Source: CAYXDO01 sp964463485 (GTDB lineage Bacteria; Myxococcota; Kuafuiibacteriia; Kuafuiibacteriales; Kuafuiibacteriaceae). Taken from it: a stretch of 31,849 nt of DNA. Position numbers and translations under genes: made by a program. The notes beneath the pieces are model-generated. The model did no database searches. It saw only the letters and a list, made by a program, of their open reading frames with translations, and had not been told where the DNA came from. This document shows, in pieces, positions 7,686-15,785 of this stretch. Position 1 is the first letter of the stretch, and each line of letters begins with the position of its first letter. The stretch is from the NCBI GenBank assembly GCA_964463485.1, contig CAYXDO010000134.1, positions 1 to 31,849 of the forward strand, read 5' to 3'.

Positions 7686-10043
7686 TCACAGCGACTGGTG
7701 GGCTCCGTCGAAGTGCACGCGGATACCGAGGGTCGTATCGACCGAATACGCCCAGGCGCGGGCCTTGGACTCGTCGGGTCGGCGCTCCACGCCGAAGACG
7801 TCGATGCCGGTGGTGAGGAACAACATCGGCACCAAGGGAACCGACAGCTTCGCCGTCGCGCGCAGCTGTTGTTCGGCAGACCGATCGGGTTCGAGCAAGA
7901 AGTAGTCCGCGGCTGCCTCGAGCTTGATGGGAACCTCACCCACCTGCACGAGCGCGACAGGATCGAGCGTAGCACCGGCTTCGATCATGAACCGAGCCCG
8001 TGCGGCTTCGACTTCGGTGGCGTCGCTGGAGTCCGCGCTGACGCCGAGCTCCTTGCGAGCCCCCGCGCCCGCCCGCAGCCTGAGCTTGGCGGCGAGTGTA
8101 AAGAGTGCTCCGCCCGTGACCGACAGCTCCGCATGACGCCAGCTCCGCGTCTGAGTAGGAGTCACGTCCGGCACAGTAAGCTCCGACTCGAGGAGCCCAC
8201 GGGCGTAGGGTTCGGGGAGAAAGATCGAGTCCGAACCAAGAAGGGCGTGAAATCCGCGGAAGCTGTAGAGCGTAGACAAGAGCAGAAGGTCGTCCGTCTC
8301 CGCGCTGACCGGAGGTTGCCCTTCCGCCTCCGTAGACGCGTACCCATACTTCAGGCTGAGCTTCGAATCGTCTTCGTGCCACGGGTGCCGAAGCTGAAGC
8401 ACGAGCCCGAGCTCCGCTTTGATCGCGCGCTGCTCCGCCCGGGTGAGTCGAGGGTCGGAGGAGGTCTCGTCGTTGGAGATCGAAGTCGTCGCCAAATCCA
8501 GACCCACGTCCGCGAGACCCACGACCAAGAGACGCTGGCTGGCTGACTTCCCAAAGTCGGTAGCCACGTCGATGGAAGGATCTCCGTCTTCGTCGGCCGT
8601 TTCGACCTCCAAGAACGCCTGGACGAGCTCGCGAATGTCGGTCATCTCGCCGCCGATGGGTTCGAGCTTCAGGGCGCCTTTGGCGAACACGTCGTCGCCG
8701 CCCTCCGCGAGAAACGGGATCGTGGCGACCGTATACTCACGCGCGGCATCCACCCATCGCCCGTTGATCCTGACCTTGCCGCCGACGACTTCGGCGCCGA
8801 GGACGGCCACTCTGGAATTCGCCAACGCGGCTTTGAGTAGGTCCGAGAGAGGTCCACCCATGAGCCTCGCCGCACCCAGATCCGCATGGTACGGAATCGC
8901 CCGAAGGAGCTCGGCCTTGGTGAAGGTGGCCTTGATGGGGAAGGGTTCTGGCTTTACGAAACCGATGTTGATGATACTAACTTCGGCGCCGGCCCGCCGC
9001 CTCATCACGGAGAGTGTATAACTCACGAAATCACTACGCCGAATTTCGGTTCGGACCTGGCCTGGACCGATCGCCGTCCCATATCGTTCGCAGTATCGGG
9101 CGATTTCGGGGTCGAGGAGCTTCCTTGTTTCCGGGTCTTCCCGGGATGTCGCGCTGGCGATGAACGCTGCGTCGATGCGAGGATCGACGTCGTGCCGCAC
9201 ACGAACGCGAGTCACGCCCCCCGCTCCAATGCTCGATCCAACGAGGGCCGGGGCGCGATCGTGTCGCAGCAGGCGTACGGCGGAAGATCCGTCGAGGTCG
9301 GCCAGCGCAGACGAGAGGACGACGTCGGGCGAATCGACGTCGCCAAGGGCGAGCACGAGCTCTCGGGCCTCGGCGTACCCGGACGACCCTCCCTTGAGTT
9401 GCAGCATGAGAGCGATGGTCGAGACCCCTTGGGCGCGAAGAGCTCGGACGGACTCCCGAATCGCCGGCAGCGGATCGGTGATCTCGATGCGCTGGCGATT
9501 TTCGGCCGGAAGGCTGCTGGCGATCTTGGGAGACAAGACTGCCAGGATTCCGACTTTGCTCCCAGCGCGCTCCACGACCAGACTCGGCTTCACGTACGCG
9601 CAGAACGGGTTCTTTTTCGGGTCGCACGATAAGTTGGTGCTGACGATGGGCACGCCTCGTTCATGAAGCGCCGCCGCAAATCGATCGAGCCGGTCTAGCT
9701 CGAGCTCCAAGTCATGGTTGCCGATCGCCACCGCTGCGTAGTTGGCTCGATCGAGGATCGCAGCGACTCTGGCCGCACCCTCCGCGCCGTCGAGCTTCAA
9801 CATGCTGCGCACGAAGAGATCGGGCCCGATCTGATCGCCGCCCAACAGGGCGATGGGTTCCGGGGCTCCGCTTTCGGCGGCTTCGGCGCGAGCTCTCTCG
9901 ATGGCGCCAACCAACGCCGCAAAGTCGGGCGCGGCGCTGCCCGTCTTGGAGCAGAGCGGTACCGCGAGGCGACCCTCGAGGTCGGCGTGGTACAGAATGT
10001 CGAGCGGCGCTTGGGTGAGCAGAGTGAGAAGAATCGGCATCAT
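7686..10043 (-). CDS. 5'-nucleotidase-like metallophosphatase, metal site degenerate, with C-terminal beta-rich extension
   Basis: 785 residues from the ATG at 10043, which has AGGA 8 nt upstream; a longer ATG at 10112 is possible and would give a more basic N-terminus. Residues 15-260 follow the UshA/5'-nucleotidase metallophosphatase order: HADLEG near 19, LLGGD at 66-70 and AIGNHDLE at 106-113. The later ligand motifs are changed. The usual 'H.G' position reads LMLQLKGG (212-219) and the usual 'GHTH' position reads VVLSSALADL (241-250). A recognisable 5'-nucleotidase C-terminal domain follows at about 325-450 (SDFVSYTLSVMRRR, IPYHADLGAARLMGGPL, YTVATIPFLAEGGDDVF). The last ~300 residues are beta-strand-rich, alternating polar and hydrophobic, and may form an outer-membrane or surface domain. 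With two ligand motifs lost, catalysis is doubtful; a binding role is possible. Confidence 0.85.
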   Translation of the reverse strand: MMPILLTLLTQAPLDILYHADLEGRLAVPLCSKTGSAAPDFAALVGAIERARAEAAESGAPEPIALLGGDQIGPDLFVRSMLKLDGAEGAARVAAILDRANYAAVAIGNHDLELELDRLDRFAAALHERGVPIVSTNLSCDPKKNPFCAYVKPSLVVERAGSKVGILAVLSPKIASSLPAENRQRIEITDPLPAIRESVRALRAQGVSTIALMLQLKGGSSGYAEARELVLALGDVDSPDVVLSSALADLDGSSAVRLLRHDRAPALVGSSIGAGGVTRVRVRHDVDPRIDAAFIASATSREDPETRKLLDPEIARYCERYGTAIGPGQVRTEIRRSDFVSYTLSVMRRRAGAEVSIINIGFVKPEPFPIKATFTKAELLRAIPYHADLGAARLMGGPLSDLLKAALANSRVAVLGAEVVGGKVRINGRWVDAAREYTVATIPFLAEGGDDVFAKGALKLEPIGGEMTDIRELVQAFLEVETADEDGDPSIDVATDFGKSASQRLLVVGLADVGLDLATTSISNDETSSDPRLTRAEQRAIKAELGLVLQLRHPWHEDDSKLSLKYGYASTEAEGQPPVSAETDDLLLLSTLYSFRGFHALLGSDSIFLPEPYARGLLESELTVPDVTPTQTRSWRHAELSVTGGALFTLAAKLRLRAGAGARKELGVSADSSDATEVEAARARFMIEAGATLDPVALVQVGEVPIKLEAAADYFLLEPDRSAEQQLRATAKLSVPLVPMLFLTTGIDVFGVERRPDESKARAWAYSVDTTLGIRVHFDGAHQSL

Positions 10044-10050
10044 CGTCGGG

Positions 10051-10080
10051 TTCCTGACCGGTCCGTTCCTGACCGGTCCG
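10051..10080. repeat. Perfect 15-bp tandem duplication carrying the ribosome-binding site
   Basis: TTCCTGACCGGTCCG occurs twice head to tail (10051-10065 and 10066-10080), each copy containing the palindrome GACCGGTC. On the minus strand each copy supplies AGGA, the nearer one 8 nt before the ATG at 10043 of the nucleotidase-like gene. It looks like a recent slippage or duplication event in the leader. If the longer start at 10112 is used, it adds five codons in frame. Confidence 0.85.
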
Positions 10081-10421
10081 AGCCGTCTAGCGAGCGCGCG
10101 CCTTGACTGCAACTCGCGCCTTTCGCATCCGCCGTTTTCCCATCGGACCCTCCGACGCTCAGGCCGCTGACCACGTTCGCCTTCCGCGCACGCCTACGCC
10201 CGCCATGGCCACGGCTCCTGCCGCACCCATCGTCTCCGCCGTGGACAGGACCGCGCTCAGCAGATCGAGGTTCGCGAGCGTGACGAGGCCGGAGAAGAGA
10301 ACTCATCGGAGCGATACTGATCGCCAATGGCCGCGCGCTCGTGATGGACGGAGTGACTTCACACAGGCATCGATCTCGAAGATCCCCCTGACGACCTTCT
10401 CCTCCTTGCCGAGCGCACGCA

Positions 10422-10570
10422 GTGCTCGGTCTGTAACCCTCGATGCCGGCGCGCTCATCGCGTTCGAGCGCAATGACCGTAAGGTTCGCACCTTGGTCGA
10501 GCTCGCAATGGATCGAGGAATTGCGCTCCGCACGGCGGTTAGGGATGAGTTTGGCGCGAAGGTCGCTGCG
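10422..10570 (+). pseudogene. PIN-domain (VapC-like) toxin relic, N-terminal part
   Basis: The plus-strand frame reads RSVTLDAGALIAFERNDRKV, then RTLVELAMDRGIALRTAV. This matches the opening of a VapC-type PIN ribonuclease: strand 'lDa.aLia.e', with the first catalytic Asp in TLDAG, then a helix 'dr.v..ll..a...g'. After GIALRTAV the expected second strand and conserved Glu region is not found, and the frame runs into Arg-rich sequence. No antitoxin gene is recognisable upstream. The stretch 10081-10617 otherwise holds only noncoding sequence. PIN proteins normally cleave RNA in toxin-antitoxin pairs; this copy looks dead. Confidence 0.5.
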
Positions 10571-10617
10571 GACCTGCATCGTCCAGGTACATCCCGGCGC
10601 GGCCGCGGTCAGTCAGA

Positions 10618-11964
10618 TCAGAACGGCGTGTCGCACGTCCAAGCGGGAGAACCGGTCAGAGTTCCAGTCCCAGGCCCCACGACCTCCGCGGTCGTCGACC
10701 CTATGCCCTCGTCCAACGGATAGTACGCGCGGAGGCCCATCTCCGTCCCGATCAGCGAGTTGTAGATGTCTGCCATTTCCGCTGGGGTTCGCGCAAAGTT
10801 CCAGACGCGGACTTCATCGACGTTCCCTTGAAACGAGCCATACACTGCGGCACCGATGGAGTTCATCGACGGATAGACCGTCTTGGACGAGACGAGCCCG
10901 TCCTTCACCCAGATACCGCCAATGTACAGCCTAGGTGTATGGGCGTCGTAGACGACCGCAACATGCGTCCACGCATCCGAGGGAATCGACCCGGCATAGC
11001 TCAGCACGACTGGCAGATAGTTGTCGGCGTGTTCGGCCACATTCACTCCGTTGGTGCCCACCGATATGCCTACTCCGGCGCTGCCATCGAATCCTCCCCA
11101 TTCCGGATACATGACATATCGTTGGCCTGAGAGACCCCCGAATCCTGATGTCGCCTCGGCCACCACAGCGTGATCGGCGCTCGGCTTCACCCAGGCTTCC
11201 ATGGTGAAGGAGCTACTCACGGAGCCCTTCAGCGTTGACGAGCCCGCGACGTAATCGCCGAGCGTGCCGGGGAGGCTGATGGCGTGCCGCGCGAGCTCGC
11301 AGTTGGGGCCGCTGTACCCACAAGCGCAGCTGCATGTGTAGGAGTTGATTCCGTCGGTGCACGTTCCGCCATTCATGCAAGGATTTGGGTTGCAGTCGTT
11401 CAAGTCGGTCAGGCACGGATCCGTCGGCAACACCGGAGCGAACTCGCAGAGGCTGGCCCGGAGCGAGAAGGTGGTGCACGTGGCGACCGCGCCGAAGAAC
11501 GCGTAGTCCGCCGTCTCGTTGGTGCTGAGCGCGTTCCCCTCGTTGGCAGGGGGGATGATGCTGAGAACCGTGTAGTTCGTGGTCGTCAGGTTCCCCAAAC
11601 CCCAACCTGCAGGGACGGCTTGCGACGCTTGGACCTGCACGTCGACTTCGCGCGGCACGGGTGGTGACACACAGCCCCCACAGTCGGGACAGTCGGCCGA
11701 CACCAAGTTGAAGTGAAGCTGACCCCACGATCCCACCCCGCGACGTGACCAGCCGACCTCATCCGCTTGCTCCGGGTCGAACTCGACCGCGAACCTTCCG
11801 AGCTCGTTTGGCCCTAAGTCGTTCGGGCTTGGGCTGGGTGAAGCGCCCGAGCAGCCCGCGAGGAGTAGGGCAGCGAGTCTCCAAGCTCGGGAACACGATC
11901 CAGGGCGGGTGGGATTCGGTGCCTGCGCGGAACCGTATTGATGGACGTCCACGATGACTTTCAT
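10618..11964 (-). CDS. Lipoprotein with EGF-like module and LamG/concanavalin-like domain
   Basis: 448 residues. A lipobox LAGC with Cys38 follows the hydrophobic run LAALLLAGC, so the protein is lipid-anchored; the basic stretch before it is unusually long, and the true start could differ. Residues 40-180 are a Cys-containing beta region (SADCPDCGGCVSPPVPRE). Residues about 187-222 form a textbook EGF module: DLNDCNPNPCMNGGTCTDG, then INSYTCSCACGYSGPNCE, with six or more ordered cysteines and the calcium-binding 'D.ND' start. From 228 to the end is a LamG/concanavalin jelly-roll domain: SSFTMEAWVKPSADH, DAWTHVAVVYDAHTPRLYIG, NVDEVRVWNFARTPAEMADI, then LRAYYPLDEG. Such domains bind glycans or surface proteins. 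It lies last in a minus-strand set with the genes at 12992 and 15490, 233 bp after the middle one. Confidence 0.85.
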   Translation of the reverse strand: MKVIVDVHQYGSAQAPNPTRPGSCSRAWRLAALLLAGCSGASPSPSPNDLGPNELGRFAVEFDPEQADEVGWSRRGVGSWGQLHFNLVSADCPDCGGCVSPPVPREVDVQVQASQAVPAGWGLGNLTTTNYTVLSIIPPANEGNALSTNETADYAFFGAVATCTTFSLRASLCEFAPVLPTDPCLTDLNDCNPNPCMNGGTCTDGINSYTCSCACGYSGPNCELARHAISLPGTLGDYVAGSSTLKGSVSSSFTMEAWVKPSADHAVVAEATSGFGGLSGQRYVMYPEWGGFDGSAGVGISVGTNGVNVAEHADNYLPVVLSYAGSIPSDAWTHVAVVYDAHTPRLYIGGIWVKDGLVSSKTVYPSMNSIGAAVYGSFQGNVDEVRVWNFARTPAEMADIYNSLIGTEMGLRAYYPLDEGIGSTTAEVVGPGTGTLTGSPAWTCDTPF

Positions 11965-12197
11965 TGCGGGGCACCATGCCGGTGGACGATTTCAGAAGTC
12001 AATACGGGGCGTGGTGCAGATCACGGGACCACGCAGTCGGAGATCGTGGACGTGGAGAGCCCCGGCGTGACGCGTTCGGGCGTCCCGAGCGCACATTCAC
12101 GGGTAGACAACGGCGCCGAAGCGAGCGGGGCTGCCTACGCCTAGGCTGGCCTGTAGACGGCTCGTCCCACCCGGTCGACACTGGACCACGCTCACTC

Positions 12198-12992
12198 TCA
12201 CAAGTCGGGATACAGCGAGACGGCCCAGTCGTCGATACGGTGGCTTCGCTCCGGCGAGTCACCGGGGGACCAGACGTCCTCGATGACGAACCCGAACCTC
12301 ATCGAGCTTCCCGCGCGCATATCTGGAGACTCTGGCCCCTGCGTCGAGATCCGAGTGAAATTGGCCTCGGTCCAGCCTATCCACTTGATCCAGGTGTCGT
12401 CCGAGGCCACTCCACGCGGTGTCGCGTAGAGCGCGTCGGCCTGCTCGATGAGCATCCCGACGCGGGAGCCATTCCCGCGGATGGCAATGGCCATGGCGAG
12501 ACGGCAAATCGGACCGTCGGCCGCGGGCGCCCACGAAGCAGGCGCGAAGACGTGCTTCGTCCACAAGACCGTCTCACCCGAGGCGGTCGAGGTGATCACG
12601 AGGAACGTACTGTCACCCTCCCTCCAGACCACGGGCGTACGGGTGCCATGGCTCCCGTGGGAAAGCTCGCCAATCACGTCGGACGCCCAATCACCGGTGG
12701 CCGTACTGCCATTGAAGAAGAACCTGGCCTGAGCCTCCAACCCGCAACGCAGCTCCGCCTCGGTCATGGGGCACCAGAGGGCGTCGTCCCCCAGTCCAAA
12801 CTCGCCACACGGCTTCTCGGGTCGACACTCTACGTCGCAACCATCTCGCGAATCGGTATTCCCGTCATCACACCGCTCCCCTGGTTCGAGGATCCCGTTG
12901 CCGCACGGGCCGGGCTCCCCACAGGAGAGCGCGAATGCGGCCGGACCGCCAAAAAGAATGGCCACGAGTCTGCGATCAAGTGCGTACTTCAT
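12198..12992 (-). CDS. Lipoprotein with Myxococcus cysteine-rich repeat
   Basis: 264 residues. The signal is LVAILFGGPAAFALSC with a somewhat non-canonical lipobox ALSC at Cys24. Directly after it comes a DUF4215-type Myxococcus cysteine-rich repeat, CGNGILEPGERCDDGN then DSRDGCDVEC, at about 30-56. This repeat type is widespread in surface proteins of myxobacteria. The remaining ~200 residues form a beta-rich domain (TPVVWREGDSTFLVITSTAS, AFVFAP-like strands, CRLAMAIAIRGNGSRVGMLI) of unknown function. The start ATG overlaps the stop of the upstream gene as ATGA (12989-12992), which predicts translational coupling, so the two proteins are probably made together and may act together at the surface. 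Confidence 0.85.
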   Translation of the reverse strand: MKYALDRRLVAILFGGPAAFALSCGEPGPCGNGILEPGERCDDGNTDSRDGCDVECRPEKPCGEFGLGDDALWCPMTEAELRCGLEAQARFFFNGSTATGDWASDVIGELSHGSHGTRTPVVWREGDSTFLVITSTASGETVLWTKHVFAPASWAPAADGPICRLAMAIAIRGNGSRVGMLIEQADALYATPRGVASDDTWIKWIGWTEANFTRISTQGPESPDMRAGSSMRFGFVIEDVWSPGDSPERSHRIDDWAVSLYPDL

Positions 12993-15490
12993 CCCGAGGT
13001 TCGACCTTCGTGGGAGGTCGTGCGAACCGGCAGTCGTGTGAGTCGCTGCCGGAGACTAACTCTCCGCCTGCGGAGCCCAAGGAAGAGCGCAGCAAGCACC
13101 GGGAGCGACCAGACGGGCCCCGAAGCGCTCGAAACACAGCGGCAGCCCGTCGAGCATTCGGGCGTCGTCGTGTCGGTGGGACCAGGTCCCGTCGTCGTGG
13201 AACCCGTCCCATTCAGGAACAAAGCCGCGGCTTCGTACGTCTGACTAACGCCCAAGGTGCTGGGCACAGTCAACAACGATAAATTACCCGTGTGGGTCGC
13301 GTAGTCGACGACCTCGAACTTCTGACCGCTAGCGGGTGAGAAACCGTCGATGGCCGCCACCTTGAGGTACCCGTCCAAGCTCGCTTCACCCGTGACGAGC
13401 AACTGATCGAACTGAGCCATGGGTACGACGCCACCGAGGTCGAGATCGAGCTCGGCCGTGGCGCCTTGTATATACTTTCCGAGCACCGAGATGACTCCGG
13501 CGTGGCCGGCGCCTCCAGGCTGCACGATTCCTCCAGAGACGACGTCGGCGTCGACGGTGCCACTGCCCGAAAGCCGCCCGCCCGCGATTTCGATTTCGGC
13601 CTTGCCCGAAGCATCGGTGGCGTTCGCATACGCCGCGAGCGAGCCCCCGCGGAGGTCCGTCATTCCCGCGGTCTGCCGATATTTCCCATACCCACCGTGG
13701 TCGAACACGAGCTTGCCGGCTTCGATCGAGACCGTGCCCGTGTTCGTGAAGGCGTCCTTGACGTGCGTGTCCATCTCGCCACGCTTCACGAAGAAACCCA
13801 TGTTTTCGATCGTCCCAGCGGTGTTGAAGGTCAGCGCGGCCGGAGACTCGGCGACGAAGCTGCCGTGGTTGACGAGCTTCGCGGCGCTGATGACCACGTC
13901 TCCTGCACCCATCCAGTGCGCGGACCCCTCGACGTCGATGACACGCTCCTCGGACATCGTCTTCGTGCCAGCGCCGGAAATCTCGAAATAGGTGTCCTTC
14001 GAGATCGTCATCATCTCCTCGTTGAACGAGCCGGTGATCGTTCCACCGGTCCACAGAATCGTGCCCGCGCCGACGGCCGTGAACGTCCCCTCGACGGTCG
14101 TGTCGGTGGCGATCTCCACGGTGCCGCCAGTCTCTGGGGGAGTCGTATCGCAAGGCTCCGGATCCGCCTTCGGCGGGCCGACGATGACGTTTCCGTCGGC
14201 GGCCAATTTCGCGGCCGTGTAGCTGGTCTTGCCCGCGCCGGCGAAGGTTGCTCCATCGTGAATCTCCATGCCGAAGGTCGAGTTGTCGAAATCACCCACG
14301 GCGATGTCGACGAGACTCGACGCCGTGAGCACCAAGCTCCAGTTGGTGTTGTGCGTGACCGAGCCGGCGGTCTTTCGAATCGTGCCGCTGTTCTCGAAGA
14401 CGCACCGATTCAGGCCGCCCGCGTATCCGAGCTCGGCGTCGCTGTCCAAACTGAGAGTGCCTTCGTTCTGGAAGTGTGCGTCGCCAGAACCTTGGAGGGG
14501 GCCGGTCCCCGTGAGGTGCGCGACCGCCTGATTTCGCAGAGTGCTGGCTTCGGTGATCTTCTTGTCGTCGGCTCCGGAGATCATGAAGGCGACGTCGGCC
14601 GCGACCACGATGCTCGTTCCGTCGGAGAGGGAGCCTCCCGTCCAATCCAGGGTGCCGGGGCCATGGAAGGTCCCCGCCCCGGTCACCACGCTGCCGGTCG
14701 CGAGCTCGATGGTGGCACCAGCGTCGATCGTAGCGTCAGCGGCGAGTGATATCGGCGCATTGACGAGAGTCTTGCCTTTGAAGGTCGAGGGTGAGTCGAT
14801 CGCGTGAGTTTGATTGCTCACGTTCCCGAGCTCGAGCCAACCACTCCGAATGTCCACCAAACCGGCCGCGTGAAAGCCCCAGAAATGATGAAATAGGATC
14901 GCCCCGCTTCCACCTGACTTGACGAGGGTGCCTTCATTGAAAAACGAGGCCGTGTTGAGCCCTGCCGAGTAATTGAACTCGAGATCGCCGGTGAAAGTGG
15001 CCGTCCCCTGGTTCCGGATCTCTGCGTCGCCCGCTCCGCGAATCATGCCAGGCCCGGACCACGTCGTCGGTCCCTTCAGGAGCAGCACTCCGCCGTTGAT
15101 GATTTTCTCGCTCGACCCTTCGATCGACGCAGTCGAGGCAGCATCGACGGTGATCGAGCACTCGAAGGAGCCCCCCGTCCAAGTGAACGAAGAAGGCGTT
15201 GTGCCAGCGGGTTTGATCTCGACGCTGCAGGGGTCGATGTTGCCGCTCACGAAAGTGAGTTTCCTCCAAGTCATCGCAGTGAGATCGATGGAGTAGGTGG
15301 TCGGAGCGGCGATCGTGACCGCGTCGTCCGCACCGGGGACTCCGCTTGGCATCCAGTTGGCTGGGTCGGTGCCAAGCCTCGGGTTGGTCGCGGGGCCGTT
15401 TCCGGTCCATGAGTAGTCGGTGGCCGCGGCCGGGAGCGCCAAGAGTAGGACTGCGGCTCCGACTGCGAATTTGAGCTCATATTTCGACAT
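12989..15490 (-). CDS. Secreted beta-helix-like protein with MYXO-CTERM-like anchor
   Basis: 833 residues. The N-terminus MSKYELKFAVGAAVLLLALPAAA is a Sec signal peptide. Residues about 25-100 contain DYSWTGNGPATNPRLGTDPA and WMPSGVPGADDAVTI, the 'W.g......dw.nW..g..P...d.v.i' signature seen at the start of many autotransporter-like and adhesin beta-helices. From about 100 to 700 there are repeated short strands with G/T/N turns and recurring phrases such as 'TFHGPGTLDWTGG', 'FENSGTIRK' and 'LVNHGSFVAE', consistent with a parallel beta-helix. A Thr/Pro linker (about 760-778) leads to CSTGCRCVSSASGPVWSLPV, a hydrophobic helix and RRRR at about 807-810, as in MYXO-CTERM sorting tails. A further 23 residues follow the Arg cluster, which is atypical. 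The stop overlaps the next gene's start (ATGA). Confidence 0.85.
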   Translation of the reverse strand: MSKYELKFAVGAAVLLLALPAAATDYSWTGNGPATNPRLGTDPANWMPSGVPGADDAVTIAAPTTYSIDLTAMTWRKLTFVSGNIDPCSVEIKPAGTTPSSFTWTGGSFECSITVDAASTASIEGSSEKIINGGVLLLKGPTTWSGPGMIRGAGDAEIRNQGTATFTGDLEFNYSAGLNTASFFNEGTLVKSGGSGAILFHHFWGFHAAGLVDIRSGWLELGNVSNQTHAIDSPSTFKGKTLVNAPISLAADATIDAGATIELATGSVVTGAGTFHGPGTLDWTGGSLSDGTSIVVAADVAFMISGADDKKITEASTLRNQAVAHLTGTGPLQGSGDAHFQNEGTLSLDSDAELGYAGGLNRCVFENSGTIRKTAGSVTHNTNWSLVLTASSLVDIAVGDFDNSTFGMEIHDGATFAGAGKTSYTAAKLAADGNVIVGPPKADPEPCDTTPPETGGTVEIATDTTVEGTFTAVGAGTILWTGGTITGSFNEEMMTISKDTYFEISGAGTKTMSEERVIDVEGSAHWMGAGDVVISAAKLVNHGSFVAESPAALTFNTAGTIENMGFFVKRGEMDTHVKDAFTNTGTVSIEAGKLVFDHGGYGKYRQTAGMTDLRGGSLAAYANATDASGKAEIEIAGGRLSGSGTVDADVVSGGIVQPGGAGHAGVISVLGKYIQGATAELDLDLGGVVPMAQFDQLLVTGEASLDGYLKVAAIDGFSPASGQKFEVVDYATHTGNLSLLTVPSTLGVSQTYEAAALFLNGTGSTTTGPGPTDTTTPECSTGCRCVSSASGPVWSLPVLAALFLGLRRRRVSLRQRLTRLPVRTTSHEGRTSG

Positions 15491-15665
15491 CGGGACTCCA
15501 CTACAGGGGCTTACGCAGTCAAACGATGCGCCGTAGCAAATTCGCGTGCGGCGAAATGCCGCGACAGGATCGCCATGGGATGAGACAGCGCATTCGATGC
15601 GTCTCGCTGGCGATGACCAAGCTGAAGCCGCAAAACTCGATGCGTGCGGACTCTTTTGCAGATAG

Positions 15666-15785
15666 TCATTTGAGTCGTCGAGTTACGAGAAGATCGACCG
15701 CCCGGGCGACGGCCAACTGCTCCGGAGTTCGGGGCCCTCGCGCAAACTCATACCAAGCTACCGCACTCATGAAGACGTCAGCGCC
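15666..15785 (-). pseudogene. PIN-domain toxin relic, central fragment
   Basis: The minus-strand frame reads GADVFMSAVAWYEFARGPRT, then PEQLAVARAVDL, and stops at 15666. 'sa....yEf.rGp.....' is the central strand-helix of VapC-like PIN domains, where the Glu of 'YEF' is a catalytic metal ligand. The N-terminal Asp strand and the C-terminal Asp pair are missing, and the fragment starts inside the tail of the 15778-17001 gene in another frame. It is therefore a remnant. It corresponds to a different part of the fold than the relic at 10422, so the two could come from separate losses. Confidence 0.5.

Noticed and set aside
11964..14749. Long plus-strand open frames opposite the EGF, cysteine-rich and beta-helix genes (for example 11964-13244 and 13466-14749)
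   Set aside because: They are Arg/Gly/Asp-rich, lack domains and lie antisense to genes with signal peptides and clear domains. High GC makes such shadows common.
15561..15575. GG-N10-GC spacing (minus strand TGGCGATCCTGTCGC) upstream of the beta-helix gene, as a sigma-54 promoter
   Set aside because: The -12 element reads CGC rather than TGC and the -24 element is only partly matched. One weak match in GC-rich DNA is expected by chance.
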